From JAWKSY01 sp041402125 (GTDB lineage Bacteria > Planctomycetota > GCA-002687715 > DRQF01): a stretch of DNA of 64,000 bases. Of the stretch, positions 17,108 to 28,065 are shown one piece after another. The notes below the pieces were generated by a model, which saw only the letters and a program-made list of their open reading frames with translations, was not told the DNA's origin and ran no database searches. The stretch is from assembly GCA_041402125.1 (NCBI GenBank), contig JAWKSY010000008.1, forward strand, positions 124,001 through 188,000, given 5' to 3'. A program made the translations under genes and the position numbers. The stretch's first letter is position 1. Each line of letters starts with the position of its first letter.

Positions 17108-18234
17108 TCGTCCCGCCGATCCGCGCCGCCGAACCGGGCCGGAGACAGGGCCCGCGCGAGCGGGTGATCCGCGCCGCCGATCAGGTCGGCGACGAGACGT
17201 CCCACCGCCCATGAACTCGAGACGCCGTGGCCGCCGAGGCCCGTCGCCCAGAAGAGCCCCGCGAGCCCGGGATCGAAGCCGATCGCGAAGTCTCCGTCCG
17301 GGGTGAAGGTCCGCACGCCGGCCCAGACCTCCTCGATCCGCGGCCTCCGCCCGAGACGGCCCGCGAGACGGTCGAGGAGATCCTCGCGACGCGAATCGAA
17401 GTCCGCGAGGGCGTCCTCGCCCGGCACCGGTTCGTCGTCGCCCGGGGTGGCGAGGAAGTCGCGGGGGTCGTCGCCCCAGGGGCGCAGGTAGAGGTCGCGT
17501 TCGAGATCCCAGACGAAGGCGCCGGGAGCCAGCAGCGGCGCCTCGGCCCGGCAGCGCGCGAGGTGGCGACGCGTCCGGCGGAGGCCGAGGGGGCGGGCGC
17601 CCGCCTCCCGCGCGAGGCCGTCCGACCAGGCGCCGGCGGCGAGGATGACGAGGTCGGCCCCGAGGCGACCGTGGTCGGTCTCGACCCCGCGGATGGCGTC
17701 TCCCGCCCGCACGAGCGCCCGGACCTCCGAGCGTCGGCGCTCGACGCCGAGACGCTCGGCCTCGCCGAGGAAGTGCGCGAGGAGCGGGAGGGGGTCGACG
17801 AGGCCGTCGTCCGGGGTGTGGAGGACCCCTTCGGCCGGCGCGCCGCGCCAGCTCGGGCAGGCCCGGGCGACGTCGGAGGCGTCGACCAACCGGCCGAGGC
17901 CGGGCGTCACCGCCTCGAGCGCGGCGAGACGGGCCGGGTCTCCGATCAGCCAGGAGCCGCCGGCGCGGAAGGGGAAAGCCGGCGCCTCCCGCGCGCGTCG
18001 GGCGAACTCCCGCGCCGTCTCGATCGAGAGTCGCGTGAGCGCCGACGAGCTCACCATCTGTCGCACCATGCCGGCGTTACGACCGGAGGCGTGGCTGCCG
18101 TCGCGCGCCTCGCGCTCGAGCAACCGCACCCGCCGGAACCCCCGTCGGCCGAGCGCCGCCGCCGCGGCCGCGCCGGCGAGACCGGCGCCGACGATCAGGA
18201 CCTCGGAGTGGGCGGAGAGGGGCTGGGGAGACAT
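17077..18234 (-). CDS. FAD-dependent oxidoreductase, DAO / sarcosine-glycine oxidase family
   Basis: A 385-residue flavoenzyme. The FAD-binding loop VLIVGAGLAGAAAAAALG opens the protein, SGRNAGMVRQM follows as in glycine/sarcosine oxidases, LVILAAGAWSDGLAREAGA is the second flavin strand, and a C-terminal VWAGVRTFTPDGDFAIG leads to WATGLGGHGVSSSWAVG, which closes the FAD site. Family members oxidise amino acids or N-methyl amino acids and release H2O2. The substrate is not predictable. The 3' end overlaps the opposite-strand redoxin-fusion gene by 31 bp, so each tail codes within the other's transcript. Confidence 0.88.
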   Translation of the reverse strand: MSPQPLSAHSEVLIVGAGLAGAAAAAALGRRGFRRVRLLEREARDGSHASGRNAGMVRQMVSSSALTRLSIETAREFARRAREAPAFPFRAGGSWLIGDPARLAALEAVTPGLGRLVDASDVARACPSWRGAPAEGVLHTPDDGLVDPLPLLAHFLGEAERLGVERRRSEVRALVRAGDAIRGVETDHGRLGADLVILAAGAWSDGLAREAGARPLGLRRTRRHLARCRAEAPLLAPGAFVWDLERDLYLRPWGDDPRDFLATPGDDEPVPGEDALADFDSRREDLLDRLAGRLGRRPRIEEVWAGVRTFTPDGDFAIGFDPGLAGLFWATGLGGHGVSSSWAVGRLVADLIGGADHPLARALSPARFGGADRRDDQSSSASHSK

Positions 18235-18431
18235 CGGATCCCCAGGCTATTGAACCCGGGGCCCGCCGGCGAGGGGGACCCCGCACGGGCGCCGCGGGGG
18301 GACGGTCCGGGGCGGCGGGAAGGGACGCGGGCTTGGGTCTCCGCCCCGGAATTACTAAACCACGACGTCCCCAACGCCCCCTGACTCGTCGCGTCGGCGA
18401 CGATCATCGCAGTGCAAGGTCGAGGCCCGCC

Positions 18432-19304
18432 ATGCGTCCGAATTTCGAGTACTACATGGCTTCCCTGGATCAGTGGCCCTTCGAGGTCGGGGTCGATCTG
18501 ACCGCGCGCGATCGGGCTCCCGTCGCGGGGAAGCCCTTCCGGGTCCACCTCCGCCTCGAGCTCAACCACGCCTCGGACGACGGCCTCTCGACGAAGGAGG
18601 AGGACGCGCTCCTCGCCCTGATCGAGGACGAGATCCTCGCCACCCTCGACCCCGACGGCTACGAGCTCGTCGCCTCGGTGACGCACCGCAAGGCGCGGAC
18701 CCTCGTCCTCTACTCGAGCCGCCGCCCGGAGGATGACCCCGCGATCGCCCGGGCCCTCGAAAAGATCGAGACCCACACGACGAAGGTCATGTGCGAGGAG
18801 GATCCGGGCTGGGACGAGTACGCCGAGCAGCTCTATCCCGACACCGAGATGATGCACCAGATCCAGGATCGGCGCGTCCTCCGCGAGTTCGAGCGCTGCG
18901 GTGACGACGCGGCCGAGATGCACGTCATCGAGCCCCGCTTCATCGGTCTCGACGAGGCCGGCGCGAAGGCGCTGTCGGAGAGCCTCTCGAACCTCCGCTA
19001 CGAGATCCGCGAGATGCGACGCGGCGCCGGCGACGAGTGGATCGTCACCGCCGCGGTGAAGAGCCCCCTCGGCCTCGCGGTGCTCGACGAGTTCCGCCAC
19101 ACCTGGCTCGAGCTCGCCCGCCAGACGAAGGGCGCCTACCAGGGCTGGAGCGCCGAGGTCGTCCCCGTCAGCGGGAAGAACAACAACCCCGGTCTGGGCG
19201 GCCACCTCAACGACGTCCCGGACACCCTGGACCTGCCGCCGGCGATCGCTCGCGACCTGGAGGAGGCCGATCGCGCCCCCGCCCGGCGCCGCGACGCGCG
19301 CTGA
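18432..19304 (+). CDS. DUF695 and RraB-domain protein
   Basis: A 290-residue cytoplasmic protein with two recognisable parts. Residues 1-125 match the DUF695 pattern (FEYYMASLDQWPFEVGVDL and ASVTHRKARTLVLYSS). Residues about 140-230 match the RraB fold, including MMHQIQDRRVLREFERCGDD and EWIVTAAVKSP. RraB inhibits RNase E in E. coli; whether this protein touches RNA turnover is inference. The C-terminus (200-290) has no assignment and ends basic. The ATG at 18432 follows a weak ribosome site. rsmE follows after 38 nt on the same strand, suggesting co-transcription. Confidence 0.75.
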   Translation: MRPNFEYYMASLDQWPFEVGVDLTARDRAPVAGKPFRVHLRLELNHASDDGLSTKEEDALLALIEDEILATLDPDGYELVASVTHRKARTLVLYSSRRPEDDPAIARALEKIETHTTKVMCEEDPGWDEYAEQLYPDTEMMHQIQDRRVLREFERCGDDAAEMHVIEPRFIGLDEAGAKALSESLSNLRYEIREMRRGAGDEWIVTAAVKSPLGLAVLDEFRHTWLELARQTKGAYQGWSAEVVPVSGKNNNPGLGGHLNDVPDTLDLPPAIARDLEEADRAPARRRDAR

Positions 19305-19342
19305 GAGGCGGCCCCGGCAACGCCTCCGGCGGCGATCTCGCG

Positions 19343-20074
19343 ATGAACCTCGTCCTCTTCCGGCCCCACGAGATCGTCGGGCCCGGTCGCGCCGTCGTCG
19401 GCGGAGCGCGCGCCCGCCATCTCGTCGAGGTGCTGGGCGTGACCGCCGGTCGCGAGCTGCGCGTCGCCGAGATCGGCTCGACGCTCGGGCGCGGGCGGGT
19501 CGCGAAGGTGACGGAGGGGCTCGTCGAGTTCGAGTACCGGCTCGGCGACGAGGCGCCGCCCCCCGCGCGACTCGACCTCATCCTGGCCATGCCCCGGCCG
19601 AAGGTGCTGCGTCGGGTGCTCGAGAACCTCGCCTCCTACGGCATTCGCCGCGCCGTGCTCGTCCGCTCGGCGCGCGTCGACAAGAGCTACCTCGAGGCGC
19701 CGATCCTCGAGGAGGAGCGCCGCCGCGAGCACCTGCTGGTGGGATGCGAACAGGCCGTCGATCCCCGGCCCTGCGAGCTGGGCTTCGAGCCCCTCTTCCG
19801 ACCCTTCGTCGAGGACCGCGCCGCCGCCTTCGCGGGCGAGGCGCTGCCCCTCGTCTTCCATCCCGGCGGCGAGGATCCGGGGCCGGCGGCCCGGAGCGCC
19901 CCGGCCGGCGTCTGCCTCGCGATCGGACCCGAGGGCGGCTGGACGCCCTTCGAGGTGGATCTCTTCCGCGCCGCCGGCTTCCGGGTCGCGGGTCTGGGGC
20001 CGCGGATCCACCGCGTCGAGGCCGCGATCGCCTGGGCCGCCGCGCGCTGCACCCCCGAGACGCCCCCGGCCTGA
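19343..20074 (+). CDS. rsmE: 16S rRNA (uracil-1498-N3)-methyltransferase
   Basis: SPOUT-class methyltransferase that modifies U1498 of 16S rRNA in the decoding region. The 243-residue length fits RsmE. An N-terminal PUA-like part (RPHEIVGPGRAVVGGARARH) is followed by LDLILAMPRPKVLRRVLENL, SYGIRRAVLVRSARVDKSYL, the SAM-knot motif LAIGPEGGWTPFEVDLF and the closing LGPRIHRVEAAIAWAAA in place of the usual LGxRILRxETA. A strong double hairpin follows directly. Confidence 0.95.
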   Translation: MNLVLFRPHEIVGPGRAVVGGARARHLVEVLGVTAGRELRVAEIGSTLGRGRVAKVTEGLVEFEYRLGDEAPPPARLDLILAMPRPKVLRRVLENLASYGIRRAVLVRSARVDKSYLEAPILEEERRREHLLVGCEQAVDPRPCELGFEPLFRPFVEDRAAAFAGEALPLVFHPGGEDPGPAARSAPAGVCLAIGPEGGWTPFEVDLFRAAGFRVAGLGPRIHRVEAAIAWAAARCTPETPPA

Positions 20075-20100
20075 GCGGCCTCGCGAGCTCCGGGGCCTCC

Positions 20101-20177
20101 CCGATCCCTCCCGGGTCGCGGGATCGGGAGCCCTCCGGAACGAAGAAGGGCCGCCCCTCCCGGGGGAGAGGCGGCCC
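20101..20177 (+). terminator. Double hairpin downstream of rsmE
   Basis: Two GC-rich stem-loops follow the rsmE stop: CCGATCCC/GGGATCGG (20101-20128) and GGGCCGCC with GGCGGCCC (20148-20177) closing a further CTCCC/GGGAG stem. There is no T-run after either, so intrinsic termination is plausible but not certain. Confidence 0.5.
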
Positions 20178-20586
20178 GGCGCTCGCTCGTCACGGTGCGG
20201 CAAGCTCAGGGTGCGCTGATCGACGCCTCGTGGCACGGGGAATCGAAACGGCAGCGTCGAGGATAGTGATCGCGCCATCCGCCCGAAGTCTTTTCCACTA
20301 CCCCGCTTCCCTCGGATCCGCCTTCCGCGGCCTCGCCACCTCCAAGGCCTGGTCCCGCTTCGTCTTGCGCCTCGTGGCCGGATCCGGGGGCCGCCGCGCC
20401 CCGACGCCCCGATAAAGACCCAGCTCCCGCTTTCCTCAAGACTTGCGGCCCCCCTTTCCGACGACTCGAACGAAGGAATTTGGCGTGCTCGGTCTCACGG
20501 TGGCTCCGGCTTCGCCGCCCGACTGAGCCTCGAACCTGCGACTTGGGGTCGCGCGGCCGTGCGCGTCCCCGCAAGGAAGGGTCTCC
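20178..20586 (+). other. Long leader of the giant lipoprotein gene, no gene seen
   Basis: About 400 nt without a credible coding frame separate the rsmE hairpins from the lipoprotein ATG. The part 20270-20490 is more pyrimidine-rich (runs such as CTTTTCCACTACCCC) than surrounding coding DNA. AAGGAAGG at 20572-20579 is a good ribosome site for the ATG at 20587. No riboswitch class or tRNA was recognised. A TGGCACG at 20231 resembles half a sigma-54 site, but the matching TTGC element is missing. Confidence 0.4.
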
Positions 20587-23500
20587 ATGAAGGACATGAG
20601 CTACCGCACGGGACGTCCGTCGGTCGGAGAGGGGAGTGCGTTCGTTCGCCTCGTCTCGCGTTCCGTCGTCGTTCTGATCATGGCCGTCGTCGCGACGGCA
20701 ATCACCGCCTGCACGGGCGGCGGAGGAGACGGGGGCAGCGCGCAGCTGACCGCCGTCCAGAACGCCCAGGTCGAGGATTCGCTCGGCCGCAGCCCCGACA
20801 ACGTCATCAACGCCCAGACCGTCGATCAGGTCGAGGTCGTCATCGAGGTCCCCTCGTCCGCTCGCGAGGGCGACGAGATCGACGTGATCCTCAGCGACGG
20901 CATCACCGAGATCGTGACGACGGTTCCCGCGCCTCCCGGCGGCGGCAGCCTCGTCGTCGGTCCGATCGACGCGACCTCGCTGCAGGACGGTCCGATCACC
21001 ATGACCGTCGTCATGCGTCGGGGTGACGAGGAGCTGATCACGCAGTTCGGCGCCGTCCTCTTCCTCGACACCACGCCGCCGCTCGCCGCCGAGGACTTCG
21101 CCGTCCCGGCCGGCGCGAACAACCCGGTCGGCATCGCGAACCAGAACACCGCCGCCGGCGTGGTCACCACGGTGACCTTCGCGGCCGGCGGAGACGCCGC
21201 GGACCTCGCGACGATCTTCATCACCGACGGCGTGTCGGTGGTGCAGTCGCTCGCCGAGAACGTGAGCCCCGGCAACGTCGTCACCTTCCAGCCGATCAAC
21301 GTGAGCGAGCTCGCGGACGGCGTCCTCCAGGTCACGGTGCAGACCGTCGACGCGGCCGAGAACACCTCGGACTTCGCGTCGACCTTCACCAAGGACACCT
21401 CGATCGCTTCCGTGACCGCGGCGCGCATCGCCGCGGGACCGAACAACGCGCAGGATCTCGTCAACTCGGCGTCAGAGCGGAACGTCACCGTCGAGCTCGA
21501 CGTGTCCGCGGAGGCGCAGGCCGACGACGTCCTGGGCTTCGTGATCTCGGACGGCAACGGCTACGCCTTCACGATGCCCGCGCAGAGCCCGGGCCTCGGC
21601 GGCGGCACGGTCTTCTACGCCCCGATCAACCTCGAGGACTTCCAGGACGGTCCGATCACCCTGACCGCCACCATCACCGACGCGAACGGCAACCAGAGCC
21701 AGTTCGCCGTCTCGACCCCGACGAAGGATTCCTCGCTCAGCCGGATCGTCAACGTCCGCTTCATCGACGAGATCGGCGCCGATCACGATCGCACGGTCAT
21801 CGGCGGCAACCCGACGCTCGCCAAGGTCCGGGTCGTCTTCGACGCGCCGGCCCTCGCGAACGAGAGCATGGTCTTCACCTTCACGCATCTCGCCTCGTCG
21901 ATGTCGATCTCGACCGCGACGCAGGCCGTGACGGCGGGGCAGGCGAGCCAGGTCTTCGGCACCTTCGATCTCAGCGCCTTCCCGGAGGGAGACATCCGCA
22001 TCGACGTCGCCCAGTCGGACACGAGCGGCAACACCTTCACCGGTCGCGGTGAGGACGGCTTCATCGATCGCACCGCTCACTCCGGCCCGACCGCGGGCAA
22101 CGTGACCGCGAGCGGCGGCAACCCGATCCACGTCGTCAACATGGCGACGGAGGGCTCGGTGCAGGTCTCGATGACCGTGCCCGCCTACGACGACGACCAG
22201 GTCACCGCCCGGGTCATCCTCGGCGACGGCTCGACCGAGATCGTCTCCGCCTATCAGAACGTGCCGGCGGCCGGCGGCACGATGACCTTCTCCGGCCTCG
22301 ACGGGACCGCTCTCGTCGACGGCGGGGGGAGCCTCGAGGTCGAGTTCCTCGATCTCTACGGCAACGTCAGCCGCTTCCCGATGCACGCCTTCCGCAAGGA
22401 TACCTTCATCGCCCTCCCGACCGCGGCCTTCGTCGCGGCCGGAACGGGCAACGCCCAGGATCAGATCAACGCCTCCAACGTCTCGAACGTCTCGATCGAC
22501 GTCGTCCTCCCGTCGAGCGCGCTCGACTCGGACATGTTCGCCCTGCAGGTGACGGACGGCACGACCACCGTGAACGTCCCCGCGCAGAGCGCGCCGGGCA
22601 GCGGCGGAACGATGACCTTCGGCGGGATCGATCTGAGCTCGCTGGCGGAGGGTCCGGTCGCGATCAGCGTCGCGGGTCTCGACAACGCCAACAACCAGAA
22701 CATCTTCGTCGGTTCGGCCGCGACCAAGGACACCGAGGTCCCGACCGCGTCGAGCGCCCGCGTCGCCGCCGGTCCGACCAACGGCGCCAACCGGCTCAAC
22801 GCGACGAACGATGCCGATCCGATGATGGAGATCCGGTTCGAGGACGTCGGCACCGACGACACCTTCCGCATCCAGTTCAGTGATGCGGACGGCAACTCGG
22901 TGAGCTCCGCGCCGCGGACGATCGCCTCGGCCTTCGCCGAGGCGCAGGCCTCGGGCGGCGTCACGCCGGACGATGACGACTTCGAGACGCCGGACGCCCA
23001 GTCCTCCGACGGCCAGCGCATCGGCGACTTCGCGGCGGTCATCCACGCCGGCGTCGACCTGCGCTCGCTGAACGACGGGCCGATCACCATCAAGATCCGT
23101 CTCGACGACACGAACGGCAACTTCTCGAACTTCGTCGGCACGCCGGCGACCAAGGCGAGCCAGCCGAACACGCCGACCGCGGCCTCCGTCCAGCCGGGCG
23201 CGGGCAACGCGGCCGACGTGATCAACCAGTCGAGCGTCAGCGCCGTCGCCGTCCAGGTCGTGATGCCCTCGGGCTCGACCTCCGACGACATGGTCAAGGT
23301 CCGTCTCGCCGACACCGGCTCCTTCGTCGAGTCGGCGCCGCAGGCCGCCCCGATGGGCGGCGGCGCGATGAACTTCACCATCGACGCGAGTTCGCTCGTC
23401 GAGGGCGCGATCCAGATCGTCGCCTACGTCGAGAACGCCACGCGTCACCCCGGGTCCTTCCAGGGCACGGCGGCGGTGAAGGACACGATCGCCCCGTCCT

Positions 23501-26500
23501 ACGGCCTCGTCGTCCGCAACGACAACGCTCCGGCGTCGCCGGCCTCCGGGTCCTTCGATTCGGAGTCCGGTTCGTCCACGGGCCTCTCCGACAACTCGGT
23601 GGGCGCGGCTCAGGCCGATTCGGTCGATGCGACCTTCGCCTTCGACGGAACGAATGCCGGCGGTGAGACCGTCGACATCACGCTGACCGACGGCGTCACC
23701 AGCCTGGTGCTCGCCACCGGCATGGCGATGCCCTCGAACACGGTGTATCCCGTCGACGTCATCGTCTCCGGCAGCGCCATCGAGCTGTCCTTCACGGGCC
23801 TCGACTTCACCGGCTTCAACGACGGCGTCATCGTGGCCCAGATCATGGTCCACGACGATCACGGGAACACGACCGACCTCACGCAGGACGCGTTCCGGCT
23901 CGACACCGCTCCTCCGGCCGCGCCCCTGGGACTCACGCTCCCGGCCGGCGCCACCTGGCCGGAGAACGTGGCGAACACCTACAACGCGACCTCGGCGCGC
24001 GTCGTGATCCAGACCAATCCGGCCGGCCAGGCCGGTGACGAGATCGCGATCGTGATCGCGGACGGCGCCCACGCGCCGACCGTCGCCGCGACGGCCACCG
24101 TGGTCACGCCCGGCGCGCCGCTCATCGTGAGCGGCATCGATCTCTCCGGCCTCGACGACGGCATGGCCCAGATCCAGGCCGTGGCGACCGACCACGCGAA
24201 CTCCGCGGAGCCGGTGCGCCTGAACATCGTCGTCGACCAGACGCCGCCGGCGGTCCCGGTCTCGGTGGGCATCGCGATGTCCGGCGCCACGCCGGCCAAC
24301 ACGGTCTCGTCGGCCACCGTCTCGAGCGTCTCGATCGACGTCGGCTTCGACGCGCAGAGCGAGGACATCAACGTCGCGAGCGGCACCGTCACGGACGGCA
24401 GCTCGACGGTGACACTCTCCTCGCAGAACGCGACGGCGGGCATGGGCTCGATCAGCTTCTCCGGCATCGACCTCTCCGGTCTCGCCGACGGGATGCTGAC
24501 GATCACCATCGAGGTCGTCGATCCGCACGCCAACCGCGTGACCTTCGTCAACTCGTCGATCCTCAAGGACACCGTGATCGTCGCCACCACCGCGGCCGAC
24601 GTTCCGGCCGGCGGCGGCAACGCGGCCAACGTGGTGAACGCGAGCAACGTCTCGAGCGTCGGCATCGACGTGGTCTTCGACGCCGCGGCCGACGGGACCG
24701 AGAGCGCGACCGTGACCGTCACCGACGGCGCGATGGCCTCCGTGTCCTACATGCAGCAGGCGATCACGGCCGGCGGCGGCACGCAGAGCTTCGGTCCGAT
24801 GGACCTGAGCTCGCTGGCCGACGGCAGCCTCACGATCACGGTCACCGTCACCGATCCGAACGGGAACTCCCGCGACGACACCTACGCCGCGACGAAGGAC
24901 GCCACCGTCCCGTCGCCGGCGACGGCCGCCGCGATCCCGAACGGCGGGGCGACGATGCCCGGTGACACCATCAACGACGCGACGAAGTCCTCCGTGTCGG
25001 TCGACGTGACCTTCCCGGCGACCTCGCAGTCGTCCGACCTGGTGACGGTCACCCTCGGCGACGGCCTCCTCACGGCCCAGAGCTCCGCGACCGCGGCGCC
25101 GGCCGGGGCGGGGACGATCACCATCGGCGGGATCGACGCCTCGCTCCTGATGGACGGTGCGATCTCGATCTCGGTCGACATCGTCGACACCGCCGGCACC
25201 CGAGCGGGACCTTCACCGGGACCGCGGCCACCAAGGACGTCGTCGCTCCGACGGCGCCCACGATGGCGGTCGTGCCGATGGGCGCGATGAACCCGGCCGG
25301 CTTCGTGACCGCGGCGACCGAGCCCTCGGCGCAGATCGACGTCAGCTTCGGCGCCTCGAGCGCCGCGACCGACAGCGTCTTCGTCGACGTCGTCGACGGC
25401 TCGATGGGCACGGTGACCTCGATGGCGCAGGCCGCTCCCTCGGGCGCCGGCACCTCGAACTTCACCGGACTCGATCTCTCCTCGCTGGCCGAAGGCAGCC
25501 TGACGATCACCGCGACCGTCCGCGACGCGGCCGGCAACGAGGCGACCGTGGGCGGCTCCGCGACCAAGGACACCGTGATCGTCGCGGTGACCTCGGCCGC
25601 GATCCCGGCCGCGGCGGGTAACGCCGAGAACGGCATCAGCGCCACGAACCTCACCACGGTGAGCGTGGACGTCGCCTTCGACGCGGCCGCCGACGGCACC
25701 GAGAGCGCCACCGTGGTCATCGAGGACGGATCGATGAACACCGTGAGCTACGGTTCGCAGTCGATCCCGATGGGCGGCGGCACCGTGAGCTTCGGCCCGA
25801 TGGACGCGACCGGTCTGACCGACGGCATGATCACCATCACGGTGACCACCATCGATCCGAGCGGGAACTCCGTCGACACCGTGGTCAACGGCGTGAAGGA
25901 CGTCTCCGCTCCGGCCATGGCCAGCGCGGCGGCGATCCCGAGCACGGCGACCAACAACCCGGCCGACTTCGTCAACATCGCGACCGACGGCGGCGCCCGG
26001 GTGGACGTCACCCTCGGCGCGGGCTCCGTCGCCACCGACACCGTCACCGTGACCCTCGACGACGGCATGACCAGCGTCCAGGGCCAGGCGGCGGCTTCGG
26101 CCGGCGCGGGCACCGTCAGCGTGACCGGCATCGACACCTCCTCGCTCGCCGAGGGCGCGATCACCATCTCGGTGGACGTGACCGACCAGGCGGGCAACTC
26201 GAGCGGCGCCTTCGCGGGCACCGCGGCGACGAAGGACGTGACGGCTCCGGCCGATCCGATCGTCGACCCCGTGACCTCGCCCTGGAACACGATCACGCAG
26301 GACGTCACGGGTTCGGCCGACGCCGGCGTGGGCCTCGAGGTCGACGGCGGGGCCGCTTCGGCCACCGGCACGGCGGACATGGCGGGCTTCTACTCGGTGA
26401 CGGTCACCCTGGCCGCGGCGACGACCAACTCGCTGACGGTCCGGGCGCGCGACGCGGCGGGTAACCCGTCGATGGACGTGACGACCGACTGGGCCGCGGG

Positions 26501-27938
26501 CGCGCTGGACGTGACCCACCTCGCGACGGCGCCTCCGGTGCCCTTCACCGAGGTGGCGGCGACGGTCGGCCTGGCCGACACCGGCAACGCCGACGGCGGC
26601 TCCTTCGCCGACATCGACGGCGACGGTGACCTGGACCTCTTCGTGGGTCAGGGCGCGGCCGGACTCCTCTACGTCAACGACGGCACCGGCTCCTTCACGG
26701 AGGAGTCCGGCACCCGCGGTGGTCCCTTCGTCGGCGATCGCGGCGGCGTCTGGGGCGACTACGACAACGACGGCGACCTCGACCTCCTGACGGTCGATTC
26801 GACGGCGGGCACGACCCTCTACGCCAACGATGGCGCGGGAGTGTTCACCGACGTGACCGTCGCGGAGACCGCCAACATCGCCAGCGCCACGCTGACGCAG
26901 GTCTTCTGGCTCGACCACGACCAGGACGGCTTCCTCGACTTCTTCGCCCTGGATTCGAACACCGCGAACGGCAACGTCGTGATGGTCAACCAGCGCGGAG
27001 CGATGTCGCCCACCAACACCTTCGTCGCGGCCGTGGGCACCGGCGCCGAGACCGGCGTGACGGCTCCCATGAGCGGCGCGGTGGCGGACTTCGACGTCGA
27101 CGGCGACATCGACCTGCTCTTCGGAGACGGCGCGATGGGGCAGTTCCTCTCGAACGCGGCGGGGAGCTACTCCGGCGTGGGCGGGGTGAGCTTCGACCAC
27201 AGCGGCGGTCGTTCGCCGATCACCTTCGTGGACTACGACAACGACGGGGACTTCGACCTGTATATCGCCCGCGGCGGCGCCTCGAGCGTCAACCAGCTCT
27301 GGCGGAACGACGGGGGAAGCTTCACCGAGGTCGCGGTCTCCGCGGGTCTCGACACCGATGTCACGGCGGACGACGTGTGCTGGGGCGACCTGGACCACGA
27401 CGGCCGGATCGACCTCTACGTCGGCTCCAACGGCGCCAACAAGTTCTATCTGAACCGCGGTGACATCGATACCGACGGCGTCTGGGAGTTCATCGAGCTC
27501 TCCGCCGCCACCGGCATCGCGATCAACGACGGCGGCGATGCGGACCTGGTGCAGATGGCGGACGTGGACGGCGACGGCGACCTCGACCTCTTCGTGGGCA
27601 ACGAGGGCACGGCCAACGTCTTCTACCGCAACACGCTGGCGAGCGCTCGCTACCTCAAGGTGCGGGTGAGCGGCCAGGGCCTGGGCGCCGGCACGGCCTC
27701 GAGCGACGCTCGCGGCGCGGTGGTGACGCTCAAGCTGACCGACGGCACGATCATCGCCACCCGCGAGATCAGCGGCGGCCGGGGCAAGGGCTCGCAGGAC
27801 TCCAGCGAGATCCACTTCGGCGGCATCGCTCCGAGCCGTCAGTACGACGTGGTCATCAGCTTCCCGAGCGGCAACACCGCCATGCAGACGGTGACCCCGC
27901 GCCTCCTCGCCAACCAGACCCTCGTCATCAGCGAGTAG
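20587..27938 (+). CDS. Giant Ig-like-repeat / FG-GAP / UnbV lipoprotein (one frameshift)
   Basis: Secreted lipoprotein of about 2,450 residues. A hydrophobic signal ends AITACTGGG, so Cys42 should be lipidated. About 16 tandem Ig-like repeats of 100-110 residues follow; each opens with a KDT/LDT-like motif, has ADGxITIxVxVxDxxGN near its end and contains xxVSVDVxF. Next comes a beta-propeller-like FG-GAP block with seven calcium loops such as DIDGDGDLDLFVG, DYDNDGDLDLL and DVDGDGDLDLFVG (about residues 1985-2350), then an ASPIC/UnbV C-terminal domain. A 1-nt deletion near 25200 (in CACCCGAGCGGG) breaks the frame; the span is exactly one base short of a multiple of three. Repeats and calcium loops suggest adhesion or surface structure; no sorting signal is seen. 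Confidence 0.88.
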
Positions 27939-27956
27939 TCCGGATCCCGAGGAGCC

Positions 27957-28009
27957 GAAGAGGCCCCGCGTTCCCCGGCTCCGGCCGGGGGGCGCGGGGC
28001 CTTCTTCTT
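27957..28009 (+). terminator. Rho-independent terminator after the giant lipoprotein gene
   Basis: The stem GAAGAGGCCCCGCG (27957-27970) pairs with CGCGGGGCCTTCTTC (27993-28007), with an inner CCCCGG/CCGGGG stem. The CTTCTTCTT tail supplies a T-rich end. It lies 19 nt after the stop and before purD. Confidence 0.8.
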
Positions 28010-28065
28010 GGCCGCCTCCTGTCGCTCGGGACCCCTTGATAGAGTCCCGGCGAAGGAGATCCGAG

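Noticed and set aside
20231..20246. TGGCACG resembling a sigma-54 -24 element
   Set aside because: The required TTGC -12 element at fixed spacing is absent.
21472..24528. 1,018-residue antisense frame inside the giant lipoprotein gene
   Set aside because: Asp/Arg/Val-rich shadow of the plus-strand repeats with no family motifs; the plus strand has a signal peptide, repeats and calcium loops.
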